Shown: positions 1 through 5,242 of the stretch, piece by piece
Numbering within the stretch: the first letter of the stretch is position 1
How the letters are laid out: the number at the start of each line of letters is the position of its first letter
NCBI GenBank assembly: GCA_016788945.1
Contig: JAEUSA010000310.1
Span: 1 to 6,614, forward strand
Length of the DNA stretch: 6,614 nucleotides
Source: Leptospiraceae bacterium
GTDB taxonomy: Bacteria; Spirochaetota; Leptospiria; Turneriellales; Turneriellaceae
Direction: 5' to 3'
The notes under the pieces: model-generated
What the model saw: the letters and a program-made list of their open reading frames with translations, nothing else
Databases searched by the model: none
Told to the model about the DNA's origin: nothing
Program-made: the position numbers and the translations under genes

Positions 1-1953
1 TGCTTTAGCCCGCTTCTGTTTTTTTTCGGAAAGTTTTGCTATTGCTGTATTGAGGTCACCTTCAATGGCTTTGAATACCAATTGCGTCTTTTCTGCCATG
101 CGCGAGAAGAGGTCGAGCTGCATCTTGTGAACGTCGCTGCCCTGCCAGTCGTCTTTAGCGGAAAGTAGATCTTGAATGCGCTCGGAACGTTCGGGACTGT
201 ACCATACCGAACTGATTTGACGCTTGTCGTCTTTGGCGACGGTACGTTCGTTTGCGGTCACGAGATAACCGCTTTCGGGATTTTCCCGGTGTGGTTGGCG
301 CTCGAACGGCAGATATGTCTTCCACCGGTAGCCCTCTGCTGCGATTGATGGCAGCTGACCGTTACCTTTTGAGCGAACGGGAATTTTTCCAGTGGTTTGC
401 CATGCAATATTTTCCCCGTCGCTGTAGACCATGTTGAGATAAATCGAATGTATTTTGCTCAGCGCCTTGCGGAAGGCATTCATGGTCGCTGCGCTACCCA
501 TTTCGTAGATGCCTATTCCGGCGGTGTCGCCGTCTTGCAGAGTCCAGCGCAACGCGAGATGTTTTTCGGTCTTGCTGCCCACAGGTACGAGTGGCGTCAG
601 TTGTTTGACATCCAACTGATTGATTGCATCGCTCACGAGCGGGCCATTGCCGGTGAATCGCAGTGTGATATCTTTGTCGCGGCCAAAACGCACTTTGAAA
701 TGTTCTTTCATCTCGCGAACGGGCGCCCACGAATTGTCCGCTTTCAGATAAAGAGTTTTGCCATTTTCAGCTTTGATGGTTTCGATGAAGAGATCTTGGC
801 AATCGGCTTCGACCATCGTCGCGCCCCAAGCGATATTGCCGTTATAGCCGAGTTGCACATAGGGTTGACCAGCGATGGTAACACCTGCGGCTTTATAAGT
901 TGGCGAATCGATGTTCATCATGTACCACAGTGCAGGCATCGTAATCGGTAAATGCGTATCGTTCGCGAGAATGCTTTTGCCGCCTTTCGTCTTTTTGCCT
1001 GAAATCACCCAGTTATTCGAGGCCGGCATACCGGTGCGAAAAATTTTCTCTACATCGGTCAGGGTATCACGCAGGCGCTCCGCATGGGGAAAGATTGCCG
1101 AGGCAATTTTTTTATCAATTTTCTGTGCCTCGGCAAAAGGAATCGGTTCATCTTGATAAACGGGTACCAGCCACGCAGCTTTTTCGGCACCTAACTTATG
1201 CGCCGCATCGAGAAAGAATAGTTCTTCATTAATATTAAGCGCCAAACCGAATGAGAGGGCACCAAAAACATAACCGCAATCATACACCGTCCAAGGCTCG
1301 GGCGTATATCCCGTGAGAACAAACTCCAGCGGCAGGTTGGAGTGATTTTTCAGAAACGCATTCACTCCTGCTGCGTATGCCTCCAGTGGTTCCCGGTATT
1401 TGGCCGGCATTTTATCGATTGCACGATCGACATTACGCTTGATGCCAACGCTGCGCATGTAGACATCGGCTGCGAGCATCTTTGACCCGGCGATTTCGGC
1501 GAGGCGGCCGGTGACCGCGAGTTTCGTTGCATACATCTGCCACAGCCTATCGGTGGCCGCAGCGTAGCCGGCGCCAAAAAATGCGTCGTACTCGTTATCC
1601 GCTTTGACCAGAGGCACACCCAGCGCGTCGCGTGCAATGGTCACACTGCCACGCACGCCTCCGATTTTGAGTGTGCCGGTTTCTGAAACCACAGAAGCTT
1701 TGCCTTTATAAAATAGCCATGCGAAAATCACAACGGCGAGAATTACCAGCCCGAGAAAAATCCTCTTTAACCAGCTGCGTTTTGCCGGCTGTTCATCGCT
1801 TGCTCGGCCTGACATCGATTGCGGCAGTGCCCGTATAATCGGGCCTTTGGCCGCGTCTTTTGAGTCGCGTCCGGTGTTGTAGCGGGGGCTGGCATCGCCT
1901 TTGCGTGTGGCGCGAGCGGTCGATTTGCGTGTTGTTTTGGCTTTTTTTGCCAT
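1..1953 (-). CDS. Penicillin-acylase-family Ntn hydrolase, membrane-anchored (C-terminus off window)
   Basis: This is an N-terminal-nucleophile amidase of the penicillin/cephalosporin/acyl-homoserine-lactone acylase family; the substrate cannot be told from sequence. The frame is open for 651 codons from ATG at 1953 to the window edge, so about 100-150 C-terminal residues are missing. Residues 1-64 are very basic (AKKAKTTRKS...), then one hydrophobic segment at about 65-82 (IFLGLVILAVVIFAW), suggesting an uncleaved N-in anchor with the enzyme outside the inner membrane. The alpha region follows. A self-cleavage site is seen as MPA|SNNWV with nucleophile Ser312. His334 in NDTHLP is at beta position 23, where E. 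coli penicillin G acylase has Gln. GNIAWGAT (372-379) precedes the expected oxyanion backbone residue Met380, and Asn507 in NMVYSDG is the expected oxyanion side chain. No frameshift was found. There is no clear Shine-Dalgarno before either Met1 or the alternative Met47. Family is confident; substrate and exact start are not. Confidence 0.9.
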   Translation of the reverse strand, partial: MAKKAKTTRKSTARATRKGDASPRYNTGRDSKDAAKGPIIRALPQSMSGRASDEQPAKRSWLKRIFLGLVILAVVIFAWLFYKGKASVVSETGTLKIGGVRGSVTIARDALGVPLVKADNEYDAFFGAGYAAATDRLWQMYATKLAVTGRLAEIAGSKMLAADVYMRSVGIKRNVDRAIDKMPAKYREPLEAYAAGVNAFLKNHSNLPLEFVLTGYTPEPWTVYDCGYVFGALSFGLALNINEELFFLDAAHKLGAEKAAWLVPVYQDEPIPFAEAQKIDKKIASAIFPHAERLRDTLTDVEKIFRTGMPASNNWVISGKKTKGGKSILANDTHLPITMPALWYMMNIDSPTYKAAGVTIAGQPYVQLGYNGNIAWGATMVEADCQDLFIETIKAENGKTLYLKADNSWAPVREMKEHFKVRFGRDKDITLRFTGNGPLVSDAINQLDVKQLTPLVPVGSKTEKHLALRWTLQDGDTAGIGIYEMGSAATMNAFRKALSKIHSIYLNMVYSDGENIAWQTTGKIPVRSKGNGQLPSIAAEGYRWKTYLPFERQPHRENPESGYLVTANERTVAKDDKRQISSVWYSPERSERIQDLLSAKDDWQGSDVHKMQLDLFSRMAEKTQLVFKAIEGDLNTAIAKLSEKKQKRAKA

Positions 1954-1968
1954 AGGGCGGTAGAAAAG

Positions 1969-1996
1969 GGAGAAAAACTCAGCGCGTAAAGCGCTA
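1969..1996 (-). terminator. Weak terminator-like hairpin after the small minus-strand gene
   Basis: On the minus strand AGCGC-TTTAC-GCGCT forms a 5-bp GC-rich stem (1995-1981), followed after a few bases by a TTTTT run (1977-1973). It overlaps the stop codon of the 1994-2437 gene and lies about 30 bp before the acylase ATG at 1953. The stem is short, so it may only partly stop transcription, leaving some readthrough into the acylase gene. Confidence 0.3.
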
Positions 1997-2437
1997 TGGC
2001 CTTCGATCTTGCCCGTTTTTACGGTGGCGTGCGTTTTTGCGTGATGCAAAGTGAATAACTTCAGTTAAAATGAAGATACTTTTGGACCATTTTTTCCTTA
2101 ATAATACATAATTACTGAAAACCTTATCTACCTTGATTCCTTTTGTGACGATTTGCAGAATATTCCATAGCAGATGGGACACGCTCATGCGCAAAGCATG
2201 CGCAACCGCATGCAATTGGTCATAAATCTCTTGTTCCCAGTACACATTCGCGCGCGAAATACCCTCGGGGCATATGTTGAACGTTTTCAGACCAATAGGG
2301 CGGAAATTTTTCGTTTGCAGCGTTTTCAGGTAGAAGGGTAAGTTATCGGTAATCTGGGATGCATGGTATTGCCACAATGGTAAATACTGTTGCGGCAGCG
2401 ATATGGAAGTCTTGAGTTTTGTTTTCTGTTGCAGCAT
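1994..2437 (-). CDS. Hypothetical protein with a possible ribbon-helix-helix core
   Basis: This is a 147-residue soluble protein that I do not recognise with certainty. There is no signal peptide or membrane segment. The core at about 61-97 reads as a short strand (RANVYWE), a helix (EIYDQLHAVAHALRMS) and a second helix (VSHLLWNILQIV), the order of a ribbon-helix-helix DNA-binding fold. It also recalls the small Leptospira-type DUF1564 proteins; both ideas are inference. The C-terminus (131-147) is basic and low in complexity (SRKNARHRKNGQDRRP). ATG at 2437 is preceded by AAGAGG, only 2 nt away, which is closer than usual. It is divergent from the DegT-type gene and 40 bp ahead of the acylase gene on the same strand. 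Residues 108-130 recur as a decayed copy at 3745-3822, which argues for a multicopy family. A transcription-factor role, perhaps acting on the palindromes in the divergent gap, is speculative. Confidence 0.6.
   Translation of the reverse strand: MLQQKTKLKTSISLPQQYLPLWQYHASQITDNLPFYLKTLQTKNFRPIGLKTFNICPEGISRANVYWEQEIYDQLHAVAHALRMSVSHLLWNILQIVTKGIKVDKVFSNYVLLRKKWSKSIFILTEVIHFASRKNARHRKNGQDRRP
2048..2116 (-). repeat. Diverged repeat, copy 1 (inside the small-protein gene)
   Basis: This segment codes for residues 108-130 of the 1994-2437 protein (SNYVLLRKKW...LTEVIHF). On the plus strand it reads GTGAATAACTTCA (2051-2063), TGAAG (2071-2075) and ACCATTTTTTCCTTA (2086-2100). The same blocks in the same order appear at 3748-3806 with about 9 extra bases between them. 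CTTCA and TGAAG form a small inverted repeat in both copies. Confidence 0.5.
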
Positions 2438-2487
2438 AGCCTCTTACTATATAAATACCGGAAAATGGCTGGATTTTCTCACGCTTG

Positions 2488-2508
2488 GCCAAAAAAATGC
2501 TTTTTGGC
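2488..2508. other. Small inverted repeat, GCCAAAAA-5 nt-TTTTTGGC
   Basis: These are perfect 8-bp arms with the loop AATGC, in the divergent gap between the minus-strand small-protein gene and the DegT-type gene. No T-run follows outside the stem on either strand, so a classic intrinsic terminator is not supported. It sits just upstream of the larger palindrome at 2515-2547 and may be part of one regulatory region, or simply an AT-rich bent segment. Confidence 0.35.
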
Positions 2509-2514
2509 TTGTCG

Positions 2515-2547
2515 TATTATGTCGCATCATTCTGATGAGACATAATA
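2515..2547 (+). promoter_or_regulatory. Long near-perfect palindrome running into the DegT-gene start codon
   Basis: The arms TATTATGTCGCATCA and TGATGAGACATAATA pair over 15 positions with one mismatch (G2524 opposite A2538) around a 3-nt loop, TTC. The right arm ends on the A of the ATG at 2547 and contains the only Shine-Dalgarno-like bases (GATGAGA, 2534-2540). In RNA the hairpin would bury the ribosome site; as DNA it is a plausible operator. TATTAT at 2515-2520 resembles a -10 box, but no good -35 is seen at normal spacing. No T-run follows, which argues against a terminator. Confidence 0.6.
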
Positions 2548-3665
2548 TGGCAGTAGCAGCTTCCGTCCAGAGCGGCAAACGACAGGCGATACAGTACCTG
2601 CGTCCGACGCTTTCGCGCAACGAACTCAAGTCGGTTTTGGAGTCGTTGGTCATGGAAGAGGTGACCTTTGGCCAGGGCGTAGTCAATTTTGAGCGCGCAT
2701 TTGCGCGCACATTCGATTTTCAGCATGCTGCCGCGGTCGATTCATACACATCTGCCTTTCACCTTGCGTTGCTTGCCGCTGAGGTTGGCAAGGATGATGA
2801 GATCGTTGTTCCTGTTTCTGCGCCGTTGAGCCTGATCGATGCCGCGAATTATACCGGCGCCCGCATTGTGCTCGTTGATCTGGCAAAAGATGCGTTGCAT
2901 GCAGAAAACGAAGCAATCATGGCGGCGGTAACTGAGAGAACAAAGGTGATCTTTTTGCCGTACACTTTCGGCGCATTCAAAGATTTTCGTCCCATTTATG
3001 AGCAGCTTGATGCGGCAGGATTAAGAAAGAATAAGGAACAGCGTGTTCGCGTAATTGAAGATATTTCGCATGTGGTGGGGCATGATTTTGCCGGCCGTCA
3101 GCCGGGCAGCGATGCTGATATTGCGATTGCGGGTCTCAATGAAGACCATCTGATGACGATCGGCAAAGGGGCGGTGGTGCTCACCGATTCGCACAACACC
3201 TATGCGGTGCTCAAAGACCTACGCGTGCAGGGTGGTAACCGACCTTATCGGGTACGGTTTGATTATGCGATCACCGACTACCAGGCCGCGATGGGGCTTG
3301 AACAATTAGGTAATTTGTCGGCGATGATCGAGCGCCGTCGCCGCATGGGCGTCTTGTACAATGAGGCAATACAAAACAGCCGGTTGCGGTCATTCTTTGC
3401 TGCGCCCGAGTTTGACGTGTGTGGTGGTTTTCCGGTCGTCGGCGAGACGGATATCGAGCACATGCAGCGCTATTTTTCGTCGTTGCAGATTGAAACGCGT
3501 CGCATTTTCCCAAACGGTCCTCTGCACCACATCATGGGACTTAATCCGCTTGATTACCCGAATGCAGAGAGGTTATTTCAGCGCGGCGTTGTGTTGCCTC
3601 TTTATCCGATGCTGAACAAAGCGGCGGTTGAAAAGATCACGGCGGCAATTCGCGGGTTTTATTAG
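2547..3665 (+). CDS. DegT/DnrJ/EryC1/StrS-type PLP-fold protein with His at the catalytic Lys position
   Basis: It has 372 residues from ATG 2547, normal for the family, which makes or modifies amino- or deoxy-sugars on nucleotide carriers using PLP. Family landmarks appear in order: the glycine-rich-loop equivalent DSYTSAFHLAL (65-75), YTGARIVLVD (102-111), IEDISHVVG with the cofactor Asp172 (170-178), ADIAIAGLNEDHLMTIGKGA (190-209), DYAITDYQAAMGLEQL, and a C-terminal DYPNAERLF...LPLYP. Where active members read SFHxTKNxTTGEGG, this one reads GLNEDHLMTIGKG, so the Schiff-base lysine aligns with His201 and the phosphate-site Ser with Gly196. The aromatic that stacks on PLP (PSFTF) aligns with Pro93. 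ColD and E1 sugar 3-dehydrases also carry His here, but E1's iron-sulphur cysteines are absent. An upstream ATG at 2403 in frame would overlap the divergent gene and adds 48 unlikely residues; 2535 has no ribosome site. The fold is confident; the reaction is unknown. Confidence 0.88.
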   Translation: MAVAASVQSGKRQAIQYLRPTLSRNELKSVLESLVMEEVTFGQGVVNFERAFARTFDFQHAAAVDSYTSAFHLALLAAEVGKDDEIVVPVSAPLSLIDAANYTGARIVLVDLAKDALHAENEAIMAAVTERTKVIFLPYTFGAFKDFRPIYEQLDAAGLRKNKEQRVRVIEDISHVVGHDFAGRQPGSDADIAIAGLNEDHLMTIGKGAVVLTDSHNTYAVLKDLRVQGGNRPYRVRFDYAITDYQAAMGLEQLGNLSAMIERRRRMGVLYNEAIQNSRLRSFFAAPEFDVCGGFPVVGETDIEHMQRYFSSLQIETRRIFPNGPLHHIMGLNPLDYPNAERLFQRGVVLPLYPMLNKAAVEKITAAIRGFY

Positions 3666-3669
3666 TGTA

Positions 3670-3709
3670 GATTTTTGCTGCGTGATTAAGTCTCATCGCG
3701 CAGAAAATC
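3670..3709. other. Imperfect inverted repeat after the DegT-type gene
   Basis: GATTTT-TG-CTGCG-TGA pairs with TCA-TCG-CGCAG-AAAATC, with small bulges, starting 5 bp after the stop codon at 3665. The position suits a transcript end, but no T-run follows on the plus strand, so this is a weak candidate terminator or mRNA-stabilising 3' hairpin. Confidence 0.3.
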
Positions 3710-3743
3710 CTTAGTGCCAAAAAATTATTTTCTCATTGTGGAT

Positions 3744-3845
3744 TTATGTGCATAACTTCAAGCAAATGAAGTGACATATTATTATTTTTTCACCATTTTT
3801 TTCGTAAAAAAATATGATTTCGTCTTTACGTTGCGTTTGACTCAT
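3744..3845 (-). CDS. Possible 33-residue peptide ORF with a good ribosome site
   Basis: ATG at 3845 opens MSQTQRKDEIIFFYEKNG..., ending at TAA (3744). It is preceded by GGAAGGGAG (3862-3854), 8 nt upstream, the best Shine-Dalgarno-like match in the window. The peptide has no recognisable motif and ends in a Cys-rich, low-complexity tail. The same bases read in another frame match the tail of the 1994-2437 protein (see the pseudogene entry). The ORF may therefore be an accidental product of decay that keeps the old start signals, rather than a functional gene. Confidence 0.2.
   Translation of the reverse strand: MSQTQRKDEIIFFYEKNGEKIIICHFICLKLCT
3745..3822 (-). pseudogene. Decayed 3' fragment of the small-protein family (diverged repeat, copy 2)
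   Basis: Read on the minus strand from 3822, the frame gives RNHIFLRKKW, stop, then KNNNMSLHLLEVMHI. This parallels residues 108-130 of the 1994-2437 protein, SNYVLLRKKWSKSIF then LTEVIHF, with RKKW identical and conservative changes around it, an in-frame stop and about 9 extra bases. DNA blocks ATAACTTCA, TGAAG and ACCATTTTTT keep their order. I read it as the remnant of a second copy of that gene. No similarity is visible further upstream. Confidence 0.4.
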
Positions 3846-3919
3846 TGGATCGTCTCCCTTCCTGAAAGCAATTGTCGCTCCGGTAATTACGGCACGATGA
3901 TTGCTCATGAAGAGCACTT

Positions 3920-4087
3920 GTGACAACAGACAAGCAACAGAAATTCTATGAATGCCCCGAGTGCTCCTCGATTGTCGAGCGCGTTTATCAGCACGGCGTG
4001 TGCAGAAGCTGTTTGAACAAGAAACTGCAATCGGTTCGTCTCATTATTGATCGCAACCACGCTCTCAAAGACGCGCGCGTCGCCTGA
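3920..4087 (+). CDS. Small zinc-ribbon protein (55 residues, GTG start)
   Basis: It encodes a soluble 55-residue protein with two CxxC knuckles, CPEC (12-15) and CRSC (28-31), twelve residues apart, the layout of a four-cysteine zinc ribbon. A short charged N-terminus precedes them and a basic strand-like segment (LQSVRLIIDRNH, about 36-47) follows. GTG at 3920 is the only usable start: an in-frame stop lies at 3908-3910, and GAAGAG (3909-3914) sits 5 nt upstream as a ribosome site. The stop codon is 6 bp before the ATG of the heptose phosphatase-adenylyltransferase gene, which has no clear ribosome site of its own, so translational coupling is likely. The exact function is unknown; small ribbons of this kind bind nucleic acid or partner proteins, or serve as redox/metal modules. 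The reading frame and cysteine pattern are seen directly; that it is expressed is inference. Confidence 0.7.
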   Translation: MTTDKQQKFYECPECSSIVERVYQHGVCRSCLNKKLQSVRLIIDRNHALKDARVA

Positions 4088-4093
4088 AAATCC

Positions 4094-5236
4094 ATGACGA
4101 ATGCGTCGCAGTACACGGTCATTCTCGACCGTGACAATACTATCAATGCAGATCCGGGTTATCTCAATAATCCTGCCAACACGCATCTTTTGCCGGGCGC
4201 GGCTGAGGGTATTGCGCTCTTAAACCGCTTCGGCGTGCGCATTTTTGTGGCCTCGAACCAATCGGGTGTTGCGCGCGGATTAATCAGCGAGACGCAGCTT
4301 GCCGCTGTCAATGAGCACATTACCTCACTACTGCGCGAACGCGGCGCTATGATCGGCAAAATTTATGTCTGTCCTCACGGCGATGATGATAATTGCGATT
4401 GCCGCAAACCCAAACCGGGGTTAATCCGGCGCATTATTGCCGAGCAACAGATAGACCCGCTCAAAGCATATGTTGTGGGCGATCGCGCACGCGATCTATC
4501 TTGCGGGCTTGAGGCGAAAATTCCGGGGATTTTGGTCGGCGGCAAAGACGGCATCGTGCTGGCCGCCGACCACGCGAATCCAGGCGCTCCGGTCGGCGGC
4601 AAAGATGGCAACGTGCCGGCCGCCGACCGCGCGCATCCAGGCGCTCCGGTCAGCAGCCAAGACGGCAACGGCGAACAGATGCCAGAAAATATGGTGTTTC
4701 ATGCGGCTAACCTGCATGAAGCGGCGTCGTTTATTCTCGAAGAAATTTTTGAACGCGAAACGCGCGCGCGCGTGTTTTCACATGCGAATGCCGTTATGCC
4801 AGTCGTTGAAGCGGCTAAGGCAGCGGGTAAACGCGTCGTATTCACCAACGGCTGTTTCGATCTTTTGCACAGCGGCCATGTGCAGCTATTGGCGCAGGCG
4901 CGCGCGCTCGGTGATTTCTTGTTGTTAGGTCTCAACTCTGATCGCAGCGTGCGCACGTTGAAAGGTCCGTCGCGCCCGGTAAATTCTGAAGCTGATCGTG
5001 CACGTATTCTGGCGCAACTGCCCTATATCGATGCCGTGGTGATTTTTGACGAAGATACACCGGTTGAGTTGTTATCCCGGGTTAAGCCTGCGATTCACGT
5101 CAAAGGCGGCGACTACGTCAAAGAAAAATTGCCCGAGTATGAAACTGTTCGGCAAGGCGGTGGTGACATTGTGATCTTGCCTTTCAGAAAAGGGTATTCG
5201 ACAACTTCAATTCTATCGCGTTCTGCGGCAAAATAG
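4094..5236 (+). CDS. gmhB/hldC: Fused D,D-heptose 1,7-bisphosphate phosphatase (GmhB) / heptose-1-phosphate adenylyltransferase (HldC/RfaE2)
   Basis: This cytoplasmic, 380-residue protein carries two enzymes of ADP-heptose synthesis for lipopolysaccharide core. Domain 1 (about 1-220) is a HAD phosphatase of the GmhB type: DRDNT with Asp12 and Asp14, SNQSGVARG (54-62), the zinc site Cys93-x-His95...Cys101-x-Cys103 leading into RKPKPG, and VGDRARD with Asp130 and Asp134. It removes the C7 phosphate of heptose 1,7-bisphosphate. Domain 2 (about 245-380) is a cytidylyltransferase-fold AMP transferase: TNGCFDLLHSGH with HSGH at 259-262, LGLNSDRSVRTLKG, VKGGDY, LPEYETV and STTSI (369-373), all RfaE2 signatures. 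It joins the sugar phosphate to ATP. The usual fusion partner of domain 2 is the HldE kinase; here it is the phosphatase, so the intervening kinase must be elsewhere. A tandem repeat (residues about 148-193) interrupts the end of domain 1. It probably forms an operon with the zinc-ribbon gene. Confidence 0.93.
   Translation: MTNASQYTVILDRDNTINADPGYLNNPANTHLLPGAAEGIALLNRFGVRIFVASNQSGVARGLISETQLAAVNEHITSLLRERGAMIGKIYVCPHGDDDNCDCRKPKPGLIRRIIAEQQIDPLKAYVVGDRARDLSCGLEAKIPGILVGGKDGIVLAADHANPGAPVGGKDGNVPAADRAHPGAPVSSQDGNGEQMPENMVFHAANLHEAASFILEEIFERETRARVFSHANAVMPVVEAAKAAGKRVVFTNGCFDLLHSGHVQLLAQARALGDFLLLGLNSDRSVRTLKGPSRPVNSEADRARILAQLPYIDAVVIFDEDTPVELLSRVKPAIHVKGGDYVKEKLPEYETVRQGGGDIVILPFRKGYSTTSILSRSAAK
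4534..4672 (+). repeat. In-frame 57-bp tandem repeat (about 2.4 copies)
   Basis: Copies start at 4534, 4591 and 4648 (the last partial), each beginning GGTCGGCGGCAAAGA or close to it. Each full unit encodes 19 residues of the form VGGKDGxVxAADxAxPGAP, and the third fades after VSSQDGNG. The unit length is a multiple of three, so copy number can change without breaking the frame. It lies between ILV and the last strand-helix of the phosphatase domain (VFHAANLHEAASFIL), probably as a flexible surface loop. Confidence 0.85.
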
Positions 5237-5242
5237 AAATCG

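Noticed and set aside
397..951. A 184-codon plus-strand open frame opposite the acylase gene
   Set aside because: The minus-strand frame carries the conserved acylase motifs throughout; the plus-strand product shows no recognisable family and is an antisense shadow.
1829..1844. GCCCG-TATAAT-CGGGC palindrome containing a perfect -10 hexamer
   Set aside because: It lies within the acylase coding sequence, has no -35 partner at the right spacing on the plus strand, and no plus-strand gene follows.
1..1953. A frameshift or internal stop making the acylase a pseudogene
   Set aside because: I translated every codon from 1953 to 1 on the minus strand and found no stop; family motifs remain in frame. 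The gene is cut only by the window edge.
2403..2546. A longer DegT-type protein starting at ATG 2403 or 2535
   Set aside because: The 48 extra residues are hydrophobic and unlike the family N-terminus, overlap the divergent gene, and have no ribosome site. ATG 2547 follows GATGAGA and gives the normal family start.
3165..3167. Lys207 as the catalytic lysine of the DegT-type protein
   Set aside because: It lies six residues after the aligned position, within the GEGG turn, so it is unlikely to reach the cofactor. A structure prediction could overturn this.
3870..3905. A promoter TTGTCG...18 nt...GATGAT ahead of the zinc-ribbon gene
   Set aside because: Each box matches the consensus at only four of six positions, which is expected by chance in this composition.
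3905..4186. A 93-codon minus-strand open frame across the zinc-ribbon gene
   Set aside because: It overlaps the plus-strand frame with a CxxC/CxxC pattern and a good ribosome site, and also the start of the heptose gene; its own product has no motif.
4534..4672. A CRISPR array
   Set aside because: The repeats are direct head-to-tail copies without spacers, in frame within a coding sequence.
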